Below, piece by piece: positions 26,766 to 34,284 of a stretch of DNA of 64,000 nt. The position numbers and the translations under genes were made by a program. The stretch spans positions 372,001 through 436,000 of the forward strand of contig NZ_PYAL01000007.1 of NCBI RefSeq assembly GCF_004121055.1, written 5' to 3'. Position 1 is the stretch's first letter; the number at the start of each line of letters is the position of its first letter. The stretch is from Achromobacter aloeverae (lineage in GTDB: Bacteria; Pseudomonadota; Gammaproteobacteria; Burkholderiales; Burkholderiaceae_B). The notes below the pieces were generated by a model that was not told the DNA's origin, did not search any database, and worked only from the letters and a program-made list of their open reading frames with translations.

Positions 26766-27680
26766 ATGACGATCACCCATCCCGGCGCAAGGCTGAGGGA
26801 ATTGCTGCGCATGGACACGCCCGACGCCCTCATCGCGCCCGGCTGCTATGACGGCATTTCCGCCAAGCTGGTTGAACAGGCCGGCTACCAGGCCGCCTAT
26901 ATGTCCGGCCTGTGCGTGGCCGCCACGCTGGGCGAACCCGACGTGGGCGTCATCAGCGTCGATGCCATGGTCGAGCGGGTTCGTATCATCACCCGCGCCA
27001 GCAGCCTGCCGCTGATCGCCGATGCCGACTCGGGCTATGGCGGCGCGGTCAACGTCGCCCATGCGACGCGTGCATTCGAGGCGGCGGGCGCTGCCGCCAT
27101 CCATATCGAAGACCAGCCTTTTCCCAAGAGATGCGCGGCGATGTCGGGCAAGAAGCTGGTCCCCGTGGCGGAGATGGTCGCGCGGGTGAAAACGGCGCTG
27201 GCCGCGCGCCGCGATCGGGACTTCATGATCATCGCGCGCACCGATGCGCTGGCGGTGGAGGGACTGGAAGCGTCGATCGCACGCTTGCGCGCCTATGAGG
27301 AAGCGGGCGCGGACGCGACCATGCTGATGTCCGTCTCGTCCGAGGAGGACATGCAGCGCGTCACTGCCAGCATGAAGATGCCGACCATCGTACTGATGGT
27401 GGAGGGCCTGCGGCCCACCGTGCCGGCAAACCGCTTGAAGCAGCTCGGCTATCCGCTGGTGCTCTATCCCGTGTCGCTGCTGCAAGCCCAGGCATGCATC
27501 CAGGCGCGATACCTGCGCCAATTGCGCGAGACAGGCGGCACCGAGGCGGCGGCCGCGTCGATGTGGTCGCTGGCCCGGATCGCGGCGCTGCTCGGCCTGC
27601 CGGCGGCCAATGCCACCGATGAGGCGTTTTCCCGTCACGCCGAAGAGGCGCTAGTGCCTACCCCGAGGATCGGGGCATGA
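26766..27680 (+). CDS. Isocitrate lyase/PEP mutase-superfamily enzyme
   Basis: This 304-residue protein has LIAPGCYDGISAKLVEQAGYQAAYMSG, IADADSGYGGAVNV (Mg-binding Asp) and AAAIHIEDQPFPKRCAAMSGKKLV, the signature block of the superfamily that covers 2-methylisocitrate lyase, dimethylmalate lyase, oxaloacetate decarboxylase and carboxyphosphonoenolpyruvate mutase. The usual lyase motif KKCGH reads KRCAAMSGKK, a feature seen in 2,3-dimethylmalate lyase and decarboxylase-like relatives rather than true isocitrate lyase. It overlaps the aconitase-family gene by 4 bp, pairing lyase and hydro-lyase. Confidence 0.87.
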   Translation: MTITHPGARLRELLRMDTPDALIAPGCYDGISAKLVEQAGYQAAYMSGLCVAATLGEPDVGVISVDAMVERVRIITRASSLPLIADADSGYGGAVNVAHATRAFEAAGAAAIHIEDQPFPKRCAAMSGKKLVPVAEMVARVKTALAARRDRDFMIIARTDALAVEGLEASIARLRAYEEAGADATMLMSVSSEEDMQRVTASMKMPTIVLMVEGLRPTVPANRLKQLGYPLVLYPVSLLQAQACIQARYLRQLRETGGTEAAAASMWSLARIAALLGLPAANATDEAFSRHAEEALVPTPRIGA

Positions 27681-28951
27681 CGGCGGCGTATCAAGGGACC
27701 TCCATGCCGAACGTATCGCACCGGACAGTGGGCCATACCGCCGTCGAAAAAATCCTCGCGCGCGCGGCGAGGCGGGATCGGGTGCGCGCGGACGATGTCG
27801 TCTGGGCCGAACCGGACATGATCACCGCGCACGACCTGAACTACCACCGTCATCGGAAACTGATGGCCTCGCTGGGCTACCCCGACCTGGCCGTCCCCGA
27901 GAAAATGCTGGTCACCATAGACCACACCACGCATTCTTCGGCGCCGGGCCACCTGGAGGCGCAAGCCTACATGCGCGGGGACACGAAGGCGCAGAATGTA
28001 CGCTGGTTCTTCGATACCGGCCGGCATGGCATCAGCCACAACCTGCCCCTGGAGATCGGTGCGCTGGCGCCGGGCATGCTGCTCGTGGCGGCCGACACGC
28101 GCGCCCCGGCGCTGGGCTGCGGGGGCGCCATCGGCATCGCGCTGGGCATGAGCGTTACGCTGGCCCTGGCCACCGGCAAGGTCTGGCTACGCGTTCCGCG
28201 CAGCATCCGGGTAGACCTGCACGGCACGCCGCGCGACGGCGTCATGAGCCGCGATATCGCACAATGGATCGCGGCACGGATCGGCGCCGATGCCGGCGAC
28301 TACAAGTGCATCGAATTCTGTGGCCCCTACGTGCGCAATGCGAGCCAGGATGAGCGGCACACCCTGTGCAACGCCGTCGTGGACATCGGCGTCAAGACCG
28401 CCATCTGCCCGGACGAATCGACGCCCTGGCACAGTGACGACGACGCCGTCTTCGAGCGCCGCCTGGCCTGGGATGTCGGCGATATCGAGCCGCAGGTCTG
28501 CCTGCCGCCCGATCCCCAGCTCTGCGTGCCGCTCACCCAGGCGCTGGGAACGCCGATCACGTCGGCCTTCATCGGGTCCTGCATCGGGGGCAAGATGGAA
28601 GACCTGCGCGGCGCCGCCCGGGTCCTGCGCGGTCGGCGGGTGGCGGCGGGCGCCCGCCTGACGGTCATCCCGGCAACGCAGGCCATCTATCGGCAGGCCT
28701 TGAGCGAGGGGCTGGTCGCCGACATCTCGCTGGCCGGCGCCGAGATCGCGGTGGGCGTGTGCGGTCCCTGCTATGGCACCCATGCGCCGTTGGGCGACGG
28801 CGACACGTCCATCTGCACGGCCACCCGCAACGACACAGGCCGGCTCGGCAGCATGCAGTCCAAGGTCTACATCGCCAATGCCGCCGTCGTGGCCGCTTCG
28901 GCCGTCGCCGGCAGGATCGCCGATCCGGTGGCGTTGGAAGCGGGAGGCTGA
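27677..28951 (+). CDS. Aconitase-family hydro-lyase, large (Fe-S) subunit, divergent LeuC-like
   Basis: This 424-residue protein aligns with LeuC/DmdA large subunits. Three cluster-ligand cysteines are present: Cys302 in FIGSCIGGKMEDLR, and Cys362 and Cys365 in VCGPCYGTH. The substrate-site motif usually written GDSHT reads AADTRAP (Asp140 kept, His replaced by Arg142), and the GSCTNGR motif reads GSCIGGK. The 4Fe-4S cluster should form, but the substrate is probably not isopropylmalate. No leu genes are near. A coupled small subunit follows 4 bp later. Start is by 4-bp overlap at 27677; 27704 (MPNVSH) is possible. Confidence 0.85.
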   Translation: MTAAYQGTSMPNVSHRTVGHTAVEKILARAARRDRVRADDVVWAEPDMITAHDLNYHRHRKLMASLGYPDLAVPEKMLVTIDHTTHSSAPGHLEAQAYMRGDTKAQNVRWFFDTGRHGISHNLPLEIGALAPGMLLVAADTRAPALGCGGAIGIALGMSVTLALATGKVWLRVPRSIRVDLHGTPRDGVMSRDIAQWIAARIGADAGDYKCIEFCGPYVRNASQDERHTLCNAVVDIGVKTAICPDESTPWHSDDDAVFERRLAWDVGDIEPQVCLPPDPQLCVPLTQALGTPITSAFIGSCIGGKMEDLRGAARVLRGRRVAAGARLTVIPATQAIYRQALSEGLVADISLAGAEIAVGVCGPCYGTHAPLGDGDTSICTATRNDTGRLGSMQSKVYIANAAVVAASAVAGRIADPVALEAGG

Positions 28952-28955
28952 TCCA

Positions 28956-29504
28956 ATGGGAGACTCGACCAACATGAAGCAACGGGGACGCGCCTGGGTA
29001 TTCGGCGACGATGTACTCAATGATGGCCAGATCATGGACATCGAGATGACCAGGCAGGTCGTCTACGAACCCGAGCGGCTGGCGCCACTGGCGATGTGCG
29101 GACTGGACCCCACGTTCGCGAGCAAGGTCCGTCCAGGCGACTTCGTGGTCGCCGGAGAACGCTTCGGGCAAGGCCCCATGCACATACAGGGTCCGCTTGC
29201 GCTAGCCGCGCTCGGCGTCGCGGTCCTGAGCGCCTCGATGGCCCGCAGCTTCTATCGCCTGTCGATATCCGTAGGGTTGCGGGTGCTGCCCTTTGCGACC
29301 GGCATACGGCAATTCACCAGCCAGGGCGACGAACTGGAAGTCGATTTCCGGACCGGCGAAGTCGTCAACCTGACGACTGGCCATCGCCTGTCCGTCGCCC
29401 CGCTCACCGGCGCCGCCCTGGAAATCCTCGAAGCAGGCGGCGAGGCGGGCTGGCTCAGGGCGCATGCGCGCAGCGCGCAGCGGTCGCTCATCTTGCCGAC
29501 GTGA
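28956..29504 (+). CDS. Aconitase-family hydro-lyase, small (swivel) subunit, divergent LeuD-like
   Basis: This 182-residue protein has the swivel-domain opening GRAWVFGDDVLNDGQIM and the GDFVVAGERFGQGPMHIQGPLALAALGVAVLSASMARSFYR block. In LeuD and DmdB the middle normally reads GCGSSREHAP, where Ser and Arg bind the substrate carboxylate; here GQGPMHIQGP lacks both (residues 71-80). The change matches that in the large subunit, so the pair has co-evolved to a new substrate or is inactive. It starts 4 bp after the large-subunit stop and ends the operon, convergent with the biotin carrier gene 18 bp away. Confidence 0.82.
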   Translation: MGDSTNMKQRGRAWVFGDDVLNDGQIMDIEMTRQVVYEPERLAPLAMCGLDPTFASKVRPGDFVVAGERFGQGPMHIQGPLALAALGVAVLSASMARSFYRLSISVGLRVLPFATGIRQFTSQGDELEVDFRTGEVVNLTTGHRLSVAPLTGAALEILEAGGEAGWLRAHARSAQRSLILPT

Positions 29505-29522
29505 GCGTAGCGATGCGGGTCG

Positions 29523-29741
29523 TCACGCCAATGTCGCGACGGTCTGGCCTTCCTCGACGATGTCTCCCTCCTGCACCAGTATTTGGGAAATGACGCCGGC
29601 GACAGGAGCCTGCACCGGGATTTCCATCTTCATCGATTCTAGGATCATGACCACGCCATCCGCCTGGACGGATGCGCCAGCCTGGACCTCGATCTTCCAG
29701 ACCTTGCCGGTGGTGACGGCTTCGATATTCGTACTAGTCAT
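29523..29741 (-). CDS. Minimal biotin carboxyl carrier protein
   Basis: This 72-residue protein is just a biotinyl/lipoyl domain with the biotin site ESMKME (Lys38) and the usual VQAPVAGVISQILVQEGDIVEEGQTVATL. It lacks the N-terminal extension of AccB. The start at 29741 has AGGAG upstream. It lies 54 bp after the biotin carboxylase gene and completes a three-part acyl-CoA carboxylase together with the 34285-35844 carboxyltransferase. Confidence 0.9.
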   Translation of the reverse strand: MTSTNIEAVTTGKVWKIEVQAGASVQADGVVMILESMKMEIPVQAPVAGVISQILVQEGDIVEEGQTVATLA

Positions 29742-29795
29742 GGGGACTCCTGCTACCGGGATGATCAATGAGGCGAGCGGGTTGGCGGGAAAGCG

Positions 29796-31142
29796 CTATT
29801 TGCCCGCCAGCACCTCGGCCGCCATGCCCGTGTGCACGTCGCCCGCGAGGAATGCGGGATGGCGCAGCACGGCCTGGATGAACGGAATATTGTTCTTGAC
29901 GCCGGCGATCTCGAAGCGCGACAGCGCGGACCGCAGGCGATCGATCGCCTCGCCGCGATCGGCGCCATGGGCGATGACCTTGGCGAGCAATGGATCGTAG
30001 AAGGGCGTAACGGTACTGCCCTCGGCATAGCCGGTCTCCACCCTGATGCCCTCCCCTTCGGGAGGCGCGTAGCGCGCAAGCGTGCCAGGCGACGGCAGGA
30101 AGCGCACGGGATCCTCCGCGTAAACGCGGGCCTCGATGGCATGGCCGCGCGGCGTCGGGGCTTGCGGCAGCACATCCCGCAACCGATCACCAGCGGCCAG
30201 CCTGATCTGTGCCCGCACCAGGTCGATATCACAGACCATCTCGGTCACCGCATGCTCGACCTGCAATCGCGTATTCATTTCAAGAAAACCGAAATGACCG
30301 TCGCCGTACAGCATCTCGACGGTGCCGATCACGTCGTAGCCCAGCTCCGCCAGTATGGCGGCGATGCGCCCGCCCAGCGTGGCGATGGCATCACGCGCCA
30401 GGCCGGGCGCCGGGGATTCCTCGATTACCTTCTGGTGACGCCGCTGGACCGAGCAGTCGCGTTCATAAATATGCTGGACAGCGCCGTGGCGGTCCGCAAG
30501 GATCTGGAATTCAATATGGCGCGGCCGCGATACGAGTTTCTCGGCATACAGTTCGGTCTGGCCGAAACTGCGGGCGGACAGCGACGCGGCCCGTTCCAGC
30601 GCGGCCGGCAAGCCGGCCGCATCGGCCACGGGTATCATGCCGATACCGCCGCCACCACCGGCTGGCTTGATAAGCACCGGAAATCCGACCCGCTCGACGG
30701 CGCGCAGCTGCTCCGCCGGGGTACCGGCCAGGACCGGACTGGCCGCGCCCATGGGCATGCCGTGCGCCGCCATCAATTCGCGGGCGCGCGTCTTGTGCCC
30801 CATGGCATCCAGCCAGCGCGGCGCCGGCCCGACGAAACAGGCGCCGGCATCCTGCACCGCCTGCGCGAAACTGGCACTCTCGGAAAGGAAGCCATAGCCG
30901 GGATGCACCGCGTCGGCCCCGCTCTTGCGCAGCACATCCAGCAAGGCCTCCTGGTTCAGATAGCTGCCCGCGGGCGCGGCTTCGCCGATGCAATGCGTTT
31001 CGTCGGCCTGCGCCAGGTAGGGCAGCGTGCGATCGGCTTCCGAATAAACGCACACCGTGCGCAAGCCCATGGCCCGCGCGGTGCGCAACACGCGCGCCGC
31101 GATCGCCCCGCGATTGGCGATCAATATCTTGTTGAACGGCAT
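29796..31142 (-). CDS. Biotin carboxylase subunit of an acyl-CoA carboxylase
   Basis: This 448-residue ATP-grasp enzyme begins MPFNKILIANRGAIAARVLRTARAMG and contains VHPGYGFLSESASFAQ, the glycine-rich KPAGGGGGIGM lid, RHIEFQILAD, ERDCSVQRRHQKVIEE and FLEMNTRLQVEHAVTEMV. These are all catalytic blocks of AccC/PccA-type biotin carboxylases. It carboxylates the biotin on the 72-residue carrier using ATP and bicarbonate. Unlike PccA or MccA it ends before any carrier domain. The CoA transferase gene ends 3 bp upstream. Confidence 0.92.
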   Translation of the reverse strand: MPFNKILIANRGAIAARVLRTARAMGLRTVCVYSEADRTLPYLAQADETHCIGEAAPAGSYLNQEALLDVLRKSGADAVHPGYGFLSESASFAQAVQDAGACFVGPAPRWLDAMGHKTRARELMAAHGMPMGAASPVLAGTPAEQLRAVERVGFPVLIKPAGGGGGIGMIPVADAAGLPAALERAASLSARSFGQTELYAEKLVSRPRHIEFQILADRHGAVQHIYERDCSVQRRHQKVIEESPAPGLARDAIATLGGRIAAILAELGYDVIGTVEMLYGDGHFGFLEMNTRLQVEHAVTEMVCDIDLVRAQIRLAAGDRLRDVLPQAPTPRGHAIEARVYAEDPVRFLPSPGTLARYAPPEGEGIRVETGYAEGSTVTPFYDPLLAKVIAHGADRGEAIDRLRSALSRFEIAGVKNNIPFIQAVLRHPAFLAGDVHTGMAAEVLAGK

Positions 31143-31145
31143 GGG

Positions 31146-32378
31146 CTACCGACGCTCCGTCGTGACCGAACCATTGCGCTTCAATTCCTCGATGCGGGCC
31201 TCATCCAGGCCCAACCCACGCAGGATGCGCTCGGTGTCCGCGCCGATATTGGGTCCGGTATGGCGAATGGCGCCAGGGGTGCGGGACAGCTTGGGAACGA
31301 TGCCCGCCTGCTTGACCGGCCCGAGATCCGGATGCGGCACATCCACCAGCATGTGACGGGCGGCGAAGTGGGGGTCCTCGTAGATATCCGCGATGGAGTA
31401 GATGCGCGCCGCGGGGATCGATTGTCCGACCAGCATGCGTTCGAGTTCAAGGCTATGGAATTTCGAGCTCCAGGCGCCGATGATGCCATCGATGGCCTTC
31501 ATGTTGTCGGCCTGGCCGCGCGCCCGGATGGTCGCGAAGCGCGGGTCGGTCAGCAATTCCGGCTGCCCCATCAGGCGGACCAGCCGTTCATAGATGATGT
31601 CGCTATTCGCCGCGATCAGCATCCACTCGCCGTCGGCGGTCGGGTACAAGCTGTTGGGCGCCATGGTGGGAAGATTGGGCCCTACGCGCTTGGGGACGAA
31701 TCCTAGCTGCTGGAAGGCTGGGACATAGGGCTCCATCTGGCTGAACGCGGTTTCGTACAGCGCCGCGTCGATCACCTGCCCCCGGCCGGACCGTTTGCGC
31801 TCGTGGATGCACATCATGGCGCCGAATGCCGCGTACACCGCGGTCAAGTAATCGGTGGTCGCCAGCGCCACGCGTGCGGGCGGACGGTCGGGATCGCCCG
31901 TCATGTGACGCACGCCGCCCACGGCCTCGCAGATGGCCCCATAGCCGGGCCGGTCCGCATACGGCCCATCCTGGCCATAGCCGCTGATCCTTACCATCAC
32001 CAGGCCGGGATTGTCGGCGGACAGTACCTCATACCCCAGGCCCAGCCGCTCCATGACGCCAGGCCGGTTGTTTTCCACCAGGATGTCGGCGCCCTTGATC
32101 AATTCCTTCGCGATCGCCAGGCCTTCCTCGGACTTCAGGTCCAGGGCGATGGACTGCTTGCCGCGGAGAATAGTGGCGGCATAGAGCGAAATATCGCCCA
32201 CATGCTTGCCCATCTGGCGGACCCCATCCCCTTGCGCGGGTTCGATCTTGATGACATCGGCGCCGAAATCGGCGAACAGGCGCGCGCACGCCGGACCGGC
32301 GATCGTCGTGCAGATCTCGACCACTTTCAGGTCGGCCAGCGGTCCTGGGGCTGCATGATTCATGGTGTCGTCTCTCAT
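31146..32378 (-). CDS. Family III CoA transferase (CaiB/BaiF)
   Basis: This 410-residue enzyme has the N-terminal VVEICTTIAGPACARLFADFGADVIKIEPAQGD motif, GYGQDGPYADRPGYGAICEAVGG, and the ALATTDYLTAVYAAFGA segment whose Asp is the expected catalytic acyl-anhydride former. It moves CoA from a donor such as succinyl-CoA to a free carboxylate. It should supply the acyl-CoA for the carboxylase encoded by the same operon (inference). Start 32378 overlaps the IclR stop by 4 bp; 32363 is an alternative. Confidence 0.9.
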   Translation of the reverse strand: MRDDTMNHAAPGPLADLKVVEICTTIAGPACARLFADFGADVIKIEPAQGDGVRQMGKHVGDISLYAATILRGKQSIALDLKSEEGLAIAKELIKGADILVENNRPGVMERLGLGYEVLSADNPGLVMVRISGYGQDGPYADRPGYGAICEAVGGVRHMTGDPDRPPARVALATTDYLTAVYAAFGAMMCIHERKRSGRGQVIDAALYETAFSQMEPYVPAFQQLGFVPKRVGPNLPTMAPNSLYPTADGEWMLIAANSDIIYERLVRLMGQPELLTDPRFATIRARGQADNMKAIDGIIGAWSSKFHSLELERMLVGQSIPAARIYSIADIYEDPHFAARHMLVDVPHPDLGPVKQAGIVPKLSRTPGAIRHTGPNIGADTERILRGLGLDEARIEELKRNGSVTTERR

Positions 32379-33196
32379 AGGGATCGCATAATCGTTTCCA
32401 CGTGGCGGACCAGGCCACGCAAGCGAGGCCCGATATCCTGCTCCAACTGCCGCGGCGCCAACCGGAAGGTCGGAACGCCGCAGTTCAATGCCATCTGCAC
32501 TTCATCGTCGCGGCGTTCCAGCGCCACGCCGACCGCGCGCGAGTCCTGGGTCAGGTCTTCGTCGGACATGCAGAATCCATGCCGACCGTAGTGCACCAGC
32601 GCCTGGCGGATACGCTCCCGCGTCGCTGCCCAACCCTGGGGATCACGGGCCTTGATCTGCTGCAACAGGTCCGCGCGCTCGGCCTCCGGCAAGGCGGCCA
32701 GATAGGCGCGGCCCATCGCGGTGCGCGCCAGCGGCACGCGCGAACCCAGGCCGACGATGACGGGACTGCCCGATGCCTCGCTGGCGCAACTCTCGATATA
32801 CAGCATGGCCATGCCGTGCCGCACACCCAGCGACACCACGCCCTGCACCTGGTTCGCCATCTCCTGCATCAGCGGCCGGGCATAGCGGCGCACGCGCATA
32901 TTGGCCAGCAAGGGATAGGCAGTGACCAGCACGGCCGATCCCAGCGAATAGCGAGACCGTTCCGCGTGGTAGTTCAGGTACCCGAGCCGTACCAGCGTAT
33001 AGGTCAGGCGTGACACCGTCGCCTTGGAAAAGCCGGACCGCTCGACCAGGTCCTGGTTGCCCAGCAGGGGCTCCCCGGCTTCGAAACACCGCAGCAGCGC
33101 CAGCCCGCGCGCCAGGGTCGAGGCGAACTGGCTGTCCCCGCTTTCCTCTTCCAGGCTGCGGCGTCGGTAGTCCAGGTCGCGGCGCTTGTTGACCAT
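32375..33196 (-). CDS. IclR-family transcriptional regulator
   Basis: This 273-residue regulator has the HTH TLARGLALLRCFEAGEPLLGNQDLVERSGFSKATVSRLTYTLVRLGYLNY and an IclR effector domain (GVRHGMAMLYIESCASEASGSPVIVGLGSRVPLARTAMGRAYLAAL ... HGFCMSDEDLTQDSRAVGVAL). It is embedded inside the operon it probably controls, between the binding-protein gene (10 bp away) and the CoA transferase (4-bp overlap). The 6-5-6 palindrome at 35909-35925 in front of the operon is a candidate operator. Confidence 0.9.
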   Translation of the reverse strand: MVNKRRDLDYRRRSLEEESGDSQFASTLARGLALLRCFEAGEPLLGNQDLVERSGFSKATVSRLTYTLVRLGYLNYHAERSRYSLGSAVLVTAYPLLANMRVRRYARPLMQEMANQVQGVVSLGVRHGMAMLYIESCASEASGSPVIVGLGSRVPLARTAMGRAYLAALPEAERADLLQQIKARDPQGWAATRERIRQALVHYGRHGFCMSDEDLTQDSRAVGVALERRDDEVQMALNCGVPTFRLAPRQLEQDIGPRLRGLVRHVETIMRSL

Positions 33197-33206
33197 GGCC
33201 GTCGCG

Positions 33207-34235
33207 CTACTGCCTGGCCAGGCCGAGGTCGGCCAGCACGCTACGGGTCGCGGCGTACTGCTGGTCCAGGTAGGCGGCCTCGCCCTTGGCGTCCAGATAA
33301 TGGCTACGCCATTGATTGTGCGCGAGAAACTCCTGCCATTCCGGCTTGGCGGTGACCACGCGGATCGCGTGGTCCCAGAAGGCGATCTGCTCCGGTGTCA
33401 TGCCCTTCGGCCCGATTACGGCCTGCGACGACACCGACACCACGTTCACCCCTTGTTCCTTCCAGGTAGGAATGCTGGCCAACGGCCCGTTCAGGCGCTC
33501 CGGCGCGGCGATCGCCAGCACCCGGATTTTTCCGGTTTGCAGGGGCGCCAGCAGGTTCGGGGTCGTCGCCGCGACGATATTGACGTGGCCGCCCAGCAGC
33601 GCCGTCATGGAGTCGGCCGACGACTTGAAGGGCACGATGGTCAGTTTGGCCACATCCACGCCCGCCGCCTTCAGCGGCCGTGCGATACCGACGTGGATAT
33701 GGTTGCCTATCGACGTCGCGATGGCGATATTGGCCTGCCCGGGATTCTTCTTCAGCGCGTTGACCAGGTCCATGGCGGTATGCCAGGGCGAGTCGGCGCG
33801 GACGACCACCGCGACGTTCTCGTCCAACAGGTTCGCCACGGGCGTGTAGTCCGTGTATTTCTTGTTCAGCGAGCCGATTATCTGGTCGTTGATCAGCGAG
33901 CTGGTGAGGGTCATCAGGTAGTTGCCGTCGCCTTGCTTCTGGTCCAGGACGTTCAGCGCGATCGCGGTATTGCCTCCGGGACGATTGCTGACGATCATGT
34001 TGTCGACCAACCCTTCCTGCTGCATCATCTGTACGAGCTTGCGGGCGGCGAGGTCCAGCGCGGCGCCTGGGCCCGCCGGCACGATGTATTCCGCATGGTC
34101 CGGTTTCCAGGGTTTGGGCGCCGGCGGCGCCGCCGCGCAGGTCGACGCCCCCAGGAGGCCAGCCGCGAGCAGGCCCGCGGCGATGGCCATCAGCGGCGCG
34201 GCGCGCCGACTGTCGTGGATAGTGCTGGCCCTCAT
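33207..34235 (-). CDS. TctC-like tripartite tricarboxylate transporter substrate-binding protein, divergent
   Basis: This 342-residue periplasmic protein has a signal peptide (MRASTIHDSRRAAPLMAIAAGLLAAGLLGASTCAAA). The family blocks are modified: PAGPGAALDLAARKLVQMM instead of PFxxGGxxDxxAR, and GDGNYLM instead of ADGYTLL. It is therefore more distant from the other seven Bug proteins here. Its place inside the carboxylase-CoA transferase operon suggests it binds the acid that operon degrades. A longer upstream reading overlaps the carboxyltransferase and is not real. Confidence 0.88.
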   Translation of the reverse strand: MRASTIHDSRRAAPLMAIAAGLLAAGLLGASTCAAAPPAPKPWKPDHAEYIVPAGPGAALDLAARKLVQMMQQEGLVDNMIVSNRPGGNTAIALNVLDQKQGDGNYLMTLTSSLINDQIIGSLNKKYTDYTPVANLLDENVAVVVRADSPWHTAMDLVNALKKNPGQANIAIATSIGNHIHVGIARPLKAAGVDVAKLTIVPFKSSADSMTALLGGHVNIVAATTPNLLAPLQTGKIRVLAIAAPERLNGPLASIPTWKEQGVNVVSVSSQAVIGPKGMTPEQIAFWDHAIRVVTAKPEWQEFLAHNQWRSHYLDAKGEAAYLDQQYAATRSVLADLGLARQ

Positions 34236-34284
34236 GCTTGTCTCCCTGGAAAGTGGTCCGGGTCGCCGGATCCTTGTAATGGCG

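Noticed and set aside
27677-29504. Calling the pair leuC and leuD (leucine biosynthesis)
   Set aside because: Substrate-site motifs of both subunits are replaced and there are no leu genes nearby, so only the superfamily can be named.
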